Notes: generated from the sequence alone by a model not told the origin. DNA of 51,115 bases from Oscillospiraceae bacterium (GCA_009780985.1 WQYZ01000006.1:1-51115), one strand, 5' to 3'. Counted from the first letter of the stretch, positions 17,427-27,186 are shown. Translations and numbers: made by a program.

Positions 17427-19169
17427 ATGAGCAAATATCCTAAAATAGGCATACGTCCCACACTGGATGGAAGAAGAAACGGAGTCCGCGAATCGCTTGA
17501 GGATAACACGACCGAACTTGCGAAATCCGTCGCAAAATTTCTCGAAGAAAATATAAGATACCCCGACGGCTCAAAAGTGGAGTGCGTGCTTGCAGACCAG
17601 AATATAAGCGGCGCGTACGAGGCGAATCTGTGCCGCGAAAAATTCAAGAAAGAAAACGTCGGCGTTTCTATAACAGTATCTCTGAGCTGGTGCTACGGTA
17701 CGGAAACCCTCGACTTGGACCCGCATACCCCGAAAGCCATACTCGGTTTCAACGGCACCGAAAGACCCGGCGCAGTCTATCTTGCGGCGGCTCTCGCGGG
17801 TCAGAATCAAAAAGGTTATCCGGCTTTCTCAATCTACGGCAAAGACGTTTTAGATGCCGGAACAAGAGAACTCCCGCCGGATGTCAAAGAGAAACTTCTA
17901 AGGTTTGCCAAAGCAGGTCTTGCCGTCGCTATTATGAGAGACCGGAGTTATCTTTCCATCGGCGGCGTAGCTATGGGAATCGCAGGATCTATGGTCAATG
18001 ACGCTTTCTTCCAGGATTATCTCGGCATGAGATGCGAATATATCGACATGGTCGAAATCGAGAGAAGAATCAAACTCGAAATCTACGATAAAGACGAATA
18101 CAAAAAGGCTCTCGCGTGGGTAAAAGCTAACTGCAAAGACGGCATCGACAACAACGAGCCGAAAGTCACAGCCGAACAAAAAGAAAAAGAGTGGGAATAC
18201 GTCGTCAAAATGGCGATTATCGCGAGGGATTTAATGATTGGCAATCCTAAACTCGCCGAAATGGGATTTATAGAGGAATCCAACGGTCATAATGCAATCG
18301 CAGCAGGTTTCCAGGGCCAGAGACAATGGACGGATTATCTGCCAAACGGCGATTTCATGGAAGCGATACTAAATTCGTCGTTCGATTGGAACGGCATAAG
18401 AGAGCCGTATGTTCTCGCAACTGAAAACGACAGTCTGAACGGCGCATCTATGCTGTTCGGGAAACTGCTCACAAATACTGCGGCGATTTTCTGCGACGTC
18501 CGCACATACTGGTCTCCCGACGCGGTCAGGAGAGTTACGGGCAAAACTATGACGGGCGACGCAGCAAACGGATTTATACATCTTGTAAATTCCGGCGCGG
18601 CTGCTCTCGACGGCACAGGCGAAATGGGCAAACTCAAGCCGTTCTGGGAGATTTCTCCCGAAGAAGCCGACAAGTGCCTGAAAGCCACAATATGGAGTCC
18701 GGGCAACAAAGGCTATTTCAGAGGCGGCGGCTTCAGTTCGACGTTTTTAACAAAAGGCGGTCTGCCGTTTACAATGGTGCGTCTTAACATAACAAAAGGC
18801 TTAGGTCCCGTGCTGTCAATCGCAGAGGGCGTAAGCGTGACGCTTCCCGAAGACGTGCATTATACGTTAAATCACAGAACCGACGAAACTTGGCCCACGA
18901 CATGGTTCGCTCCAAGAACAACGGGAAAAAGCGCGTTTGCAGACGTTTATTCTGTCATGGCAAACTGGGGGGCGAATCACTGCGCGTTGATTTACGGTCA
19001 TGTAGGCGCGGATTTTATAACTCTAGCATCAATGCTCAGAATACCTGTAGCAATGCACAATGTGCCTGAAAATCAGATATACAGACCGTCCGCATGGGCG
19101 CAGTTCGGCACAAACGATTTAGAGGGCGCGGATTACAGGGCATGTCAGAATTTCGGTCCGATATATTGA
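17427..19169 (+). CDS. fucI: L-fucose isomerase
   Basis: A 580-residue protein, close to the usual FucI length. It converts L-fucose to L-fuculose and often D-arabinose to D-ribulose, using Mn2+. Blocks are [20 protein letters not shown] at the N terminus, [19 protein letters not shown] near residue 92, [17 protein letters not shown] near 115, [22 protein letters not shown] (split: [14 protein letters not shown] then WTDYLPNG) near 290, and [13 protein letters not shown] near 353. The metal ligands E, D and H fall in these blocks. No fuculokinase or aldolase is adjacent. Confidence 0.95.
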   Translation: MSKYPKIGIRPTLDGRRNGVRESLEDNTTELAKSVAKFLEENIRYPDGSKVECVLADQNISGAYEANLCREKFKKENVGVSITVSLSWCYGTETLDLDPHTPKAILGFNGTERPGAVYLAAALAGQNQKGYPAFSIYGKDVLDAGTRELPPDVKEKLLRFAKAGLAVAIMRDRSYLSIGGVAMGIAGSMVNDAFFQDYLGMRCEYIDMVEIERRIKLEIYDKDEYKKALAWVKANCKDGIDNNEPKVTAEQKEKEWEYVVKMAIIARDLMIGNPKLAEMGFIEESNGHNAIAAGFQGQRQWTDYLPNGDFMEAILNSSFDWNGIREPYVLATENDSLNGASMLFGKLLTNTAAIFCDVRTYWSPDAVRRVTGKTMTGDAANGFIHLVNSGAAALDGTGEMGKLKPFWEISPEEADKCLKATIWSPGNKGYFRGGGFSSTFLTKGGLPFTMVRLNITKGLGPVLSIAEGVSVTLPEDVHYTLNHRTDETWPTTWFAPRTTGKSAFADVYSVMANWGANHCALIYGHVGADFITLASMLRIPVAMHNVPENQIYRPSAWAQFGTNDLEGADYRACQNFGPIY

Positions 19170-19182
19170 TTTTTAATCGTAA

Positions 19183-19263
19183 GGTGGGTTTTCCCGCCCG
19201 CGAATAACCCTAACATAAAATAAATTTCGTTCATTAAAATTAAGGGCGGGAAAACCCCGCCCC
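19183..19263. repeat. GC-rich inverted repeat pair after fucI (terminator/REP-like)
   Basis: The arms at 19183-19199 and 19244-19263 are inverted copies built on GGGCGGG and CCCGCCC with a TTTT/AAAA centre. Each arm can also fold on itself. They lie in a 125-base gene-free gap and are much more GC-rich than their surroundings. The second arm is followed by an A/T-rich run and could terminate the fucI transcript. Confidence 0.6.
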
Positions 19264-19294
19264 TATAAAAAATATAAAAATAGGCATATAAATT

Positions 19295-19759
19295 ATGAAA
19301 AAAACAAAAATTGCTATAAATATAATAAAAGGCGTATTGATAAAATCGTGCATATATTTCACCGCCATGACGCTTATCCTGACTGCTGGGGCGTTGCTTT
19401 TCGCGCAGGATATTTTTTCGCCTAACACATGTTTTATGTTTGCTATGGCGGCTTTAGGTGCGGGAGTGGCTGTACAAGTATTTAAAATAACAAGAATACC
19501 GGCAGTCAGTCGTCATATAGCGTTTTTTATACTGCTGTATATTGATTTCTTTTTGGTTATTGTTACCCTCCGCCATTATACGGCAACCCCAAACACGACT
19601 TTTTTCCTGTCGGTATTCTTTATTATTATATATCTTGTAATATTGGGCATAGTTATGGGAATAAAGTCTGCCATAAACGCATCGGCAAACAAAAAGTTGA
19701 AATATGAAAAACAATTTGAAAATATAAAAATAGATTCGGAGGAGAATGAAGATGACTGA
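19295..19759 (+). CDS. Small integral membrane protein
   Basis: A 154-residue protein with four predicted membrane helices (about residues 17-35, 43-62, 71-90 and 104-125) and a charged C-terminal tail ending ENEDD. It loosely resembles DUF3021-type membrane proteins, but I cannot name the family with confidence. The ribosome binding site is weak. Its stop overlaps the start of nagA, so the two are translationally coupled. Confidence 0.6.
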   Translation: MKKTKIAINIIKGVLIKSCIYFTAMTLILTAGALLFAQDIFSPNTCFMFAMAALGAGVAVQVFKITRIPAVSRHIAFFILLYIDFFLVIVTLRHYTATPNTTFFLSVFFIIIYLVILGIVMGIKSAINASANKKLKYEKQFENIKIDSEENEDD

Positions 19760-20903
19760 TACTGTCTTAAAAGATATGCAGATTTATATAACCGACAGAA
19801 AATGTTTTGTAAAAGCCGACATAACAGTCGAAAACGGCAAATTCGCGGATATATTATATTCGGATTATAAAGATTCCGACGAATGTGTTATACCGGGATT
19901 TATTGATATTCACTCGCACGGTGCGTTTGGAATCGACATGATAAACGCGGACGCAGACAAACTATGCGAGATGAGCGGATATTACGGCGAAAACGGGATT
20001 ACAAGCCTTTTCCCGACAACTTCGTCGGAGAAGCACGACGTAGTCATGAGAATGATAGAAGAAGTCAAAAAAGCCCGCAAAAATGATAAACTCAAAATAA
20101 ATTTTGAAGGAATACATATAGAAGGTCCGTATATAAACCCGAAAAAAAGAGGAGCGCACAATCCCGATTTGATAAAATTGCCGAACCTGCGTGAACTGGA
20201 CGATATAATGGCGGCAGTTTTGGACTGCGGACTTAAACTGCATATCACGATCGCGCCGGAACTTGACGGAGCGTATGAATTTATCACGGCGGCAGTAAAA
20301 AGAGGGGCGACAATATCAATCGGTCACAGCGAAGCCGACGGCGAAACGGTGAAAAAAGCGATAGAGCTCGGAGTGCGCTCGTTCACGCACCTGTTTAACG
20401 CGATGCCGCAGATACATCACAGAAACGCGGGGACTGCGGGATATGCTCTTATAAACGACACATATGTCGAGATAATCTGCGACGGGATTCACCTGTGTCC
20501 GGATATTGTAAATTTGGTAAATAAAATCAAAACCGACGAAAAAATAATGTTAGTCAGCGATTCGATGGCGGCGGCGGGACTGCCGGAAGGCATATATAAT
20601 CTTGGGTCTGCGCAGGGAATAATAGTCGAAAACGGCAAAGCGTTTATAAAAAATGCGGACGGCACTGAAACAATCGCGGGAAGCACGACTAATTTATTTA
20701 AAGAAATTAATAATTTTATGAATTTTACGGGACGGAATCTCGCAGATTCACTTTGGACAGTTACGAAAAATCCGGCGGAGTGCGTTGGGATTTATGACAG
20801 AAAAGGCGAAATTGCAAAAGGAAAAGACGCAGATTTTATCATTTGGGACAGAAAAAACAATAAAATTAAATCGGTCTATGTCGGCGGGAAAGAGATTTTA
20901 TAA
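19752..20903 (+). CDS. nagA: N-acetylglucosamine-6-phosphate deacetylase
   Basis: About 383 residues of the amidohydrolase superfamily; it removes acetate from GlcNAc-6-phosphate. The metal and substrate blocks are present: PGFIDIHSHGAFG near residue 48, HIEGPYINPKKRGAHN near 120, ISIGHSEADG near 190, FTHLFNAMPQIHHRNAG near 212 and LVSDSMAAAGLPEG near 265 (catalytic D). I prefer the ATG at 19752, nine bases after GGAGG, over the ATG at 19746, which lies only three bases from it. No nagB deaminase is in the window. Confidence 0.93.
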   Translation: MTDTVLKDMQIYITDRKCFVKADITVENGKFADILYSDYKDSDECVIPGFIDIHSHGAFGIDMINADADKLCEMSGYYGENGITSLFPTTSSEKHDVVMRMIEEVKKARKNDKLKINFEGIHIEGPYINPKKRGAHNPDLIKLPNLRELDDIMAAVLDCGLKLHITIAPELDGAYEFITAAVKRGATISIGHSEADGETVKKAIELGVRSFTHLFNAMPQIHHRNAGTAGYALINDTYVEIICDGIHLCPDIVNLVNKIKTDEKIMLVSDSMAAAGLPEGIYNLGSAQGIIVENGKAFIKNADGTETIAGSTTNLFKEINNFMNFTGRNLADSLWTVTKNPAECVGIYDRKGEIAKGKDADFIIWDRKNNKIKSVYVGGKEIL

Positions 20904-20921
20904 ACGGAGGCAATAATCAAA

Positions 20922-21647
20922 ATGTCGCAGAAAACAATACTCTGGGACTTCGACGGGACAGTGGCTTTACATTTGGGTTGGGGCACTACAATGATGACTG
21001 TGATTGACGAAATGGTGCAAAATCACGATATATCTATCCACGATATCAGACCGCGTATGCGCTCTGGATACTACGACCCTGTGATTTATCCGTGGCATGA
21101 ACCGGAAAAGGCGCATCCGGAGTTATCTTCTCCCGCAGTGTGGTGGCAATATATGGATATGAATTTAAAAATGGTTTTTGAGGACTTAGGATTTAATTCT
21201 GATATGTCATGTAAATTGGCGCAAAGAACCCATGAACTATATATCGATGCGAAAAGATATAAAGTTTTCCCGAATACGATAGAAACACTGCGCAGATTGA
21301 AAGACGGCGGCTGGCGACATGCCATTTTGTCTAATCATATTCCAGAGCTGCCGGATATTGCGGATAAATTGGGGTTCTCCGACGTAATAACGGAATGTTT
21401 TACGTCGGCGTTGACAGGATACGAAAAGCCCAATATTACAGCGTTTAAATATGCGCTGGAATATATAGATTATCCCGAAATATGTTTTATGGTCGGCGAC
21501 AGTATAACAGCAGACGTAAAAGGTGCGATAAACGCAGGCATTGAGCCGATACTTATACATACCGAGCCTGCTCCGTCGGACGAAATAAAAAATTACTGCA
21601 AAACAATTGACGATATCGAAAATATATTGAGGAAATATGATGTATGA
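20922..21647 (+). CDS. HAD-family hydrolase (phosphatase)
   Basis: A 241-residue haloacid-dehalogenase-fold hydrolase. Motif I is ILWDFDGTVALH with the nucleophilic and acid/base aspartates, motif II is the serine in HAILSNHIPE, motif III the lysine in TGYEKPN, and motif IV MVGDSITADVKGA. A helical cap lies between motifs I and II. It probably dephosphorylates a sugar phosphate or phosphoglycolate-like compound. GGAGG precedes the ATG. Its stop overlaps the next start as ATGA. Confidence 0.88.
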   Translation: MSQKTILWDFDGTVALHLGWGTTMMTVIDEMVQNHDISIHDIRPRMRSGYYDPVIYPWHEPEKAHPELSSPAVWWQYMDMNLKMVFEDLGFNSDMSCKLAQRTHELYIDAKRYKVFPNTIETLRRLKDGGWRHAILSNHIPELPDIADKLGFSDVITECFTSALTGYEKPNITAFKYALEYIDYPEICFMVGDSITADVKGAINAGIEPILIHTEPAPSDEIKNYCKTIDDIENILRKYDV

Positions 21648-22228
21648 ACATATGTATTGTGCGTCATGGTGAAACCGATTGGAATAACATGGGTAAATGG
21701 CAAGGCAGGGAGGATATACCGCTCAATATAAAAGGCGTCTATCAAGCCGGAAAGTGCGGATTGGCGTTGCAGAAAAGAAAGTGGAGCGCAGTATTTTCAA
21801 GCCCATTATCCCGCGCAAAACAGACGGCGGATATAATAGCTCATATTAACGAAATAAGTCCAGTCCGTGAAGAATCCGGTTTAATAGAACGCGATTACGG
21901 CAAAGCGTCGGGATTAACTCCCGAAGAACGCAAGAAATTATTTCCCGACGGGAAATATGAGAGCGTCGGAGGGGTAGAAGATTGGGAAACGGTAAAAGAC
22001 CGGGTTTATAATGCTGTATTGAATTGTGCGCGTAAATCAGACGGCGGCGATATAATAATAGTGTCTCACGGCGCGGCTATAAACTCCCTGCTTGCGCATT
22101 TGTCAAATCATGAAATAGGATCTGGTAAAACAATTTTAAAAAACGGATGTTTAAACATGCTGGAATATACAAACGGCGTTTTAAAAATTGTTTTTTATAA
22201 TAAATCGGCTGACGAGGTTGATTTATAG
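21644..22228 (+). CDS. Histidine phosphatase family protein (phosphoglycerate mutase-like)
   Basis: A 194-residue protein. ICIVRHGETDWNNMGKWQG carries the catalytic RHG histidine and partner arginine. FSSPLSRAKQTADII, ERDYGKASGLTPEE and IIVSHGAAINSLLAHL (second histidine) complete the branch-1 histidine phosphatase core. It is coupled by ATGA to the HAD phosphatase just upstream, so the two phosphatases may act on related metabolites. A phosphatase is more likely than a true mutase given its short length. Confidence 0.9.
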   Translation: MNICIVRHGETDWNNMGKWQGREDIPLNIKGVYQAGKCGLALQKRKWSAVFSSPLSRAKQTADIIAHINEISPVREESGLIERDYGKASGLTPEERKKLFPDGKYESVGGVEDWETVKDRVYNAVLNCARKSDGGDIIIVSHGAAINSLLAHLSNHEIGSGKTILKNGCLNMLEYTNGVLKIVFYNKSADEVDL

Positions 22229-22256
22229 ATTGAATTGCCTGAAAGAAGAATTGCAC

Positions 22257-22892
22257 ATGGAACAACAGGATATTTGGAATAAAAGATATAATAAACACAA
22301 ATCATTGAGCGATTTAGCGTCCGAGGATATTTGGATTAAAAAATATGGCAGTTATTTTGATGAAAAAAGAGATAAAACTATTGTCGATTTAGGCTGCGGT
22401 TCGGGAATTAATTCATATTATTTATACAATAAAGGCTATGATGTAATCGCATGTGATTTTTCACTCGCCGCAATAGAAATCGTTAAAAACAACAACGATA
22501 ATATCACGTCGATGTGTTTTGATATGCTTCAAGGCATACCGATTTACAATCAAAATATAGGCGTTGTGCTGGCAAGTTTAAGCACGCACTATTTCTCGTT
22601 AAACGATACGGTCGCTCTTTACCGAAATATATATAATCTTTTGGAAAGTTCGGGCTATTTCGTGTTCAGAGTAAACAGTTTAAAAGAATATTTGTCCGAT
22701 AAGGACGAGATTAATGAAATTATTGAAGAAAACTATTACAGGCTTAAAAGCGGAGCGGTAAAGAGATATTTTGATATTTCCGCAATTTCAAATCTATTGA
22801 AGGATTTTAAAATAATAGATATAAATGAAAACGATTTTGTTTATTTCGGAAACAGAAAATATTTTATAGACGGCATCGTTCAAAAAAGCTAA
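22257..22892 (+). CDS. Class I SAM-dependent methyltransferase (TehB-like)
   Basis: About 211 residues. TIVDLGCGSGINSYYLYNKG near residue 40 is motif I, followed by VIACDFSLAAIEIV. VLASLSTHYFSLNDTVALY and SGYFVFRVNS are later core strands. The N terminus IWNKRYNKH resembles TehB/SAM-methyltransferase 25 proteins. I start at 22257, after AGAAGAA; an earlier in-frame ATG at 22188 overlaps the phosphatase gene and adds residues with no resemblance to the family. Substrate unknown. Confidence 0.75.
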   Translation: MEQQDIWNKRYNKHKSLSDLASEDIWIKKYGSYFDEKRDKTIVDLGCGSGINSYYLYNKGYDVIACDFSLAAIEIVKNNNDNITSMCFDMLQGIPIYNQNIGVVLASLSTHYFSLNDTVALYRNIYNLLESSGYFVFRVNSLKEYLSDKDEINEIIEENYYRLKSGAVKRYFDISAISNLLKDFKIIDINENDFVYFGNRKYFIDGIVQKS

Positions 22893-22948
22893 ATTAAGTG
22901 GTTTTTGCATTCTCTATGAAATGTAAAGCATTATGAATAAATTATATT

Positions 22949-23070
22949 AGATCTGTCCGGAAACTGTAGGGGACACAAATTCAACTTCGTTGAATTTAAG
23001 TAATCGTCCCGTAAAATCACGTGCGGATTACCATCCGCCCCTACGTAAATCAGGGTTTCCGGACACATCT
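22949..23070. repeat. MITE-like element with 16-bp terminal inverted repeats
   Basis: A 122-bp unit bounded by AGATCTGTCCGGAAAC at 22949-22964 and its inverted partner at 23055-23070 (15 of 16 match). Inside are two hairpins: one at 22977-22998 (AAATTCAAC...GTTGAATTT), and GCGGAT-tacc-ATCCGC near 23022-23037. It sits between two genes and carries no gene of its own. The first hairpin recurs in the element at 44747. Confidence 0.75.
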
Positions 23071-23097
23071 ATTGATTATAATAAGGAGAGTTTATTT

Positions 23098-23388
23098 ATG
23101 GATTTATTTGATTCTATCAAAGATAAAATACCGGCACAGGCAAAAGATTTTCTTGAAGGTCAGGGAAAAGACCAGATTATGAAATTTATTATGGATAAAG
23201 TTAAGGATGGAAAACAGTCAGAAGCAAAAGAATTGGTGAGTGACGCTATGGCAAAGCACGAGGACGGCAAACTCGACAGCGGAGCCGCTCAAGGTTTCAT
23301 ACAAAAAATACAATCGTTAGTTAAACCGGAATATATAGACGAAGTTAAAAACTTTGTAATGCAGTTTTTAAATAAAGGGAAAAAATGA
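23098..23388 (+). CDS. Small helical protein of unknown function
   Basis: A 96-residue, lysine- and aspartate-rich helical protein, starting MDLFDSIKDKIPAQ, with DKVKDGKQSEAKELVSDAM in the middle and a basic end FLNKGKK. I do not recognise a family. GGAG precedes the ATG at 23098. A longer in-frame reading starting at 22990 would be translated from the MITE-like repeat and is not credible. It may have gained its promoter or leader from that repeat. Confidence 0.6.
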   Translation: MDLFDSIKDKIPAQAKDFLEGQGKDQIMKFIMDKVKDGKQSEAKELVSDAMAKHEDGKLDSGAAQGFIQKIQSLVKPEYIDEVKNFVMQFLNKGKK

Positions 23389-23419
23389 TATTATATAATA
23401 TAAATTAGGAGAAAAATTT

Positions 23420-24103
23420 ATTAAGATCAATGTTTTACATTTCATAGAGGGCGCACAAAAGGCGCGGGGCGTTGCCGTTATTATTGATGTTTTCCGGGCG
23501 TTTTCTTTTGAGTGTTATGCAGTTCAAAACAATGCGGAAAAGATAATCCCGGTGGCGTCGAAAGATTTGGCTTACCAACTTAAACAGAAAAATCCGGATT
23601 ATATTTTGTCAGGCGAACGTAAAGGTATAACGCTTCCCTGTTTTAATTACGGAAACTCGCCGTCGCAGATAGAAAATGTAGACTTATCCGATAAAGTTAT
23701 AGTACACACGACGAGCGCGGGCACGCAGGGACTTGAGAACGCGAGAAATGCCAGCGAGATTTTAACGGGAAGTTTAGTAAATGCAAAAGCGGTTGCGGAT
23801 TATATAAAAACAAATCGTTTTGATGAAGTTTCGCTCGTCTGTATGGGGAATGAGGGCGTCCGACCAAATGATGAGGACGATTTATGCGCAGAGTATATTA
23901 GAAATCTATTGGAAGATAATGTATACGACATCACAGAACAAATTGAGAATTTAAAAATTACAAGCGGAAAAAAATTTTTGGATTCAACACAGGACGATTT
24001 GCCCGCACACGATTTTTATTTATGCACAGCGTTAAATAAATTTGATTTTGTGCTGAAATTCGAGTATGATAGCAACGGCTTGGGTTATATAAAAAAAGTA
24101 TAA
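23420..24103 (+). CDS. ComB-like 2-phosphosulfolactate phosphatase family protein with ATT start
   Basis: A protein of 227 residues. The frame is open from 23399, but contains no ATG, GTG or TTG before 23552. Starting at ATT 23420 gives KINVLHFIEGAQKARGVAVI followed by IDVFRAFSFECYAV, the expected N-terminal fold of the ComB family. AGGAG lies eight bases before that ATT. IVHTTSAGTQGLENA near residue 100 matches the conserved TTxxGTxA region. Family members hydrolyse 2-phosphosulfolactate, but many Clostridia homologues lack coenzyme M genes, so another phosphate ester is likely. A GTG start at 23552 would delete the core. Confidence 0.7.
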   Translation: MKINVLHFIEGAQKARGVAVIIDVFRAFSFECYAVQNNAEKIIPVASKDLAYQLKQKNPDYILSGERKGITLPCFNYGNSPSQIENVDLSDKVIVHTTSAGTQGLENARNASEILTGSLVNAKAVADYIKTNRFDEVSLVCMGNEGVRPNDEDDLCAEYIRNLLEDNVYDITEQIENLKITSGKKFLDSTQDDLPAHDFYLCTALNKFDFVLKFEYDSNGLGYIKKV

Positions 24104-24230
24104 AAATATAATATTATATATAGCCATTATGTTTGTATAAAAAATACAATCAAGTCAAAAATAAACACAATAGGTTTTATTTATTAAAATAATCGGGATT
24201 ATGTTTATTATTGAGGGAGATTGTGGGAAA

Positions 24231-25406
24231 ATGTCTATTATCGGCGAAAGAAGAAAATACTTCAAAAAAGAAGCTAAGTTTTTTCTGAGATATAATTATT
24301 TAAAGCAAATATTTATGACTTCCGTCGTTATATTAACTACATTCGGGTTAAATGCGGTTAAAGCAAGCATAATAAATCTTTTCAGACTTAATTATAATCT
24401 TTACGCCATACCTTTCGGCGTGTTTTTTGATTTGCTCGCTTTTTTCATAGTTATCCCCATGTATCTTGGGATTATCTATGTCAATATAAAACTTTTCGAG
24501 GGTGAAACTGTGCCGGTTTCGGGAATGTTCTATTATTTTTCATCATCGGCGAATCTTATGGATTGCTATAAGTTCATTGTAGCTATGGCTGGGAGAATAG
24601 CCGCTTTTGCAGTGCCTTTTCTGCTCTTTGGAACCATATTCTCAAAACTGCGCGACATCTTCGCGTTGTTATTAACGGGAACAGTCTCTGCCGTTTCTGT
24701 AAATGTCGATATTGTCATGGTTTGCGCCTGTGTAATTTATCTGTCGGCGTTTATCGCGTGTCTTGTATTTTTTATGAGGTATTTTGCGGCTGTTTATATT
24801 TTTGTAAAAAATCCGTGTCTTAGCATGAGCGATATAATTCAAAAAAGTTCAAAACTGATGAGAAAAAGAAAAATCGAGGCTTTAAAATTATCTCTGAGCT
24901 TTATTGTGTGGATATTGATATCGTATTATCTAGCGGGATTTTTGTATATTTTCTTCACTTTGCCGTATATAATGCTGGCATATACGTCGTTTTTGACATA
25001 TTTACTGGCAGAGAGCGGCGGAGACGAATTTTTATCCGCTCCTATGGATTATATAAACGAGGTAATATTTTCTGCAAACAGATTTGATATAACGGATAAA
25101 TCGGATGATCAGGAAAAAGATATGCATACTGCGCCGTCAGAAACATTCAATATAATAGACAAGATTAACGATACGATTGATGAATTTGATAAAATTGACG
25201 ATACTATAGAAATCGCAGTTATGTCAGAAAATTATGACAGTTCCGGCAATTATGATTACAGCGACGACGGCGATTACGAGGATTTGGATGAATATGACGA
25301 ATATGAGAATTATGAAATCGACGACAGTGAAGAGAGCGCGGAGAATAATAAAAAAGTGCTGGGATTTCTGCGCGGATTAAAAAGACTAAAAAAGCATAAA
25401 AATTGA
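24231..25406 (+). CDS. Polytopic membrane protein with long acidic tail (DUF975-like)
   Basis: About 391 residues. An N-terminal amphipathic region (IGERRKYFKKEAKFFLR) is followed by about six membrane helices up to residue 260. The block FVKNPCLSMSDIIQKSSKLM followed by RKRKIEALKL resembles DUF975 membrane proteins. The last 120 residues are very acidic and low in complexity, with repeated Y-D-E-D runs, ending in a basic LRGLKRLKKHKN. I start at 24231; an ATG at 24201 adds ten residues that look unlike the family. Function unknown; the acidic tail could bind cations or a basic partner. Confidence 0.65.
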   Translation: MSIIGERRKYFKKEAKFFLRYNYLKQIFMTSVVILTTFGLNAVKASIINLFRLNYNLYAIPFGVFFDLLAFFIVIPMYLGIIYVNIKLFEGETVPVSGMFYYFSSSANLMDCYKFIVAMAGRIAAFAVPFLLFGTIFSKLRDIFALLLTGTVSAVSVNVDIVMVCACVIYLSAFIACLVFFMRYFAAVYIFVKNPCLSMSDIIQKSSKLMRKRKIEALKLSLSFIVWILISYYLAGFLYIFFTLPYIMLAYTSFLTYLLAESGGDEFLSAPMDYINEVIFSANRFDITDKSDDQEKDMHTAPSETFNIIDKINDTIDEFDKIDDTIEIAVMSENYDSSGNYDYSDDGDYEDLDEYDEYENYEIDDSEESAENNKKVLGFLRGLKRLKKHKN

Positions 25407-25541
25407 CGCGCTGAAAGGGGATGATTATTGTGCAATCGATTTTACAGGCAAAAGATAACAAGATATTGCACATGATTATGAAGAATGCGTATATAAAAAT
25501 GCATTATTCATAACAAAATTTTAAATTGGAGGAAAAATAAT

Positions 25542-27122
25542 ATGAGCGAAAATGACAATAATAACAAAAAATTTTATATAGCGACCGCGATAGCGTATTC
25601 GTCAAAACAGCCGCATGTCGGCAACGATTACGACCCTGTTCAAGCGGATTGTATCGCAAGATTTAAAAGAATGTGCGGTTATGACGTGTTTTTCTCGACT
25701 GGCACGGACGAACACGGTCTGAAAATCGAGGAAATCGCAAAAGAGGCAGGTATTACGCCGCAGGAATCGGCAGATAAAGTTACGGGTATGATTTACAATA
25801 CATACAAGCGGCTTAATATCAGCTTTGACAAGTTTATCAGAACAACCGACAACGAACATGTGGAGTCAGTGAAAAAAATATTTGTAAAACTCTATGAAAA
25901 CGGCGATATTTATAAGGATTATTACGATGGATTATACTGCGTAGCGTGCGAATCGTTTTATACGCCGTCGCAGGTCAAAGACACAAACGGAGCGTGTCCC
26001 GACTGCGGCGGAAAATTGCGCGAAGGAAAAGAAGAGGCGTATTTTTTCAAACTTTCAAATTATCAGGACAAATTAGAAAAATATATTGAGAAAAATCCAG
26101 ATTTTATCATACCCGTTCAACGAAAGCGAGAAATTGTGAATAATTTTATAAAACCGGGAATACAGAATTTGTGCGCTTCCCGTTCGACTGTAAAATGGGG
26201 CGTGCCGGTTGAGTTTGACGCCGGTCATGTGATTTATGTTTGGATTGACGCACTCTCAAATTATATAACGACTTTAGGATATAATCCGACAAATCAAACT
26301 CAGCCCGAATTATTTAATAAATACTGGCCCTGCGATTTGCATATAATCGGTAAAGATATAATGAGATTCCATTCAATTTACTGGCCTGTTATACTGTGGG
26401 AACTGGGGCTTGAACTGCCAAAACAGATTCTCGGTCACCCATGGCTTTTATTTAACGATGAAAAAATGAGCAAATCCAAAGGCAATGTTGTTTATTCGGA
26501 CGACTTGATAGAAAAATTCGGAGCTGACGCCGTAAGATATTTTTTGCTGCGTATGATGCCGTTCGATATGGACACTTCATTTACGTACCAATCATTTATT
26601 AGATTATATAACTCGGATTTAGTCAATAATTTAAGCAATCTTATAAACAGAACTGTAGTAATGACAGAAAAATATTTAGACGGAGTTATACCCAGCCTTG
26701 CAGATTCGGACAGTATTGACGAAGAATTTAAAGAAACAGTTATAGGTCATGTGGGGGAATACGCAAAGTTTATGAATGACTATAATATTTTTTATGCGAT
26801 TCCGCAAATAATTGCAATATTGGATAGGGCGAACAAGTATATCGACGAAACAGAGCCGTGGATTCTTGGCAAAGACGATAATAAAAAAGAACGTCTCGGC
26901 ACGGTTTTGTATAATCTTTTAGAAAGCATCAGAATCGCGGGGATTCTGCTCAGTCCGATAATCCCGGACACATCGGCGAAAATCTTTGCGCAGATTAATT
27001 CAGATGTTACGGATTATGAAACGGCGTTCGAGTTCGGCGGATTAAAATCCGGCGTTAAAGCCAGCAAAGCAGAACCGATATTTATGCGTTTAGACGAAAA
27101 TAAAATATTAGCGGAAATATAA
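25542..27122 (+). CDS. metG: Methionyl-tRNA synthetase, short form
   Basis: A 526-residue class I synthetase that charges tRNA-Met in the cytosol. The HIGH-type motif is PHVGND near residue 24, and KMSKSKGNVV near 308 is the KMSKS loop. A zinc knuckle, CVACESF...CPDCGG, lies near residue 130. The anticodon-binding helical domain is present (SNLINRTV, DETEPWILGK). The C-terminal EMAP-II-like tRNA-binding domain found in longer MetG proteins is absent. GGAGG precedes the ATG. A strong terminator follows at 27187. Confidence 0.96.
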   Translation: MSENDNNNKKFYIATAIAYSSKQPHVGNDYDPVQADCIARFKRMCGYDVFFSTGTDEHGLKIEEIAKEAGITPQESADKVTGMIYNTYKRLNISFDKFIRTTDNEHVESVKKIFVKLYENGDIYKDYYDGLYCVACESFYTPSQVKDTNGACPDCGGKLREGKEEAYFFKLSNYQDKLEKYIEKNPDFIIPVQRKREIVNNFIKPGIQNLCASRSTVKWGVPVEFDAGHVIYVWIDALSNYITTLGYNPTNQTQPELFNKYWPCDLHIIGKDIMRFHSIYWPVILWELGLELPKQILGHPWLLFNDEKMSKSKGNVVYSDDLIEKFGADAVRYFLLRMMPFDMDTSFTYQSFIRLYNSDLVNNLSNLINRTVVMTEKYLDGVIPSLADSDSIDEEFKETVIGHVGEYAKFMNDYNIFYAIPQIIAILDRANKYIDETEPWILGKDDNKKERLGTVLYNLLESIRIAGILLSPIIPDTSAKIFAQINSDVTDYETAFEFGGLKSGVKASKAEPIFMRLDENKILAEI

Positions 27123-27186
27123 TAAATTTATAAATAATAAATAATGCGAATAACGAGTTGAGAGCAACGTGAAAATCCTGCACTAA

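Noticed and set aside
22990-23097. N-terminal extension of the 96-residue gene
   Set aside because: These codons are translated from the MITE-like repeat; a good ribosome binding site and ATG lie at 23098.
25423-25515. Short frame and TGTGCAAT/ATTGCACA hairpin upstream of metG
   Set aside because: The frame has no well-placed ribosome binding site, and the hairpin shows no T-box features. Too weak to call.
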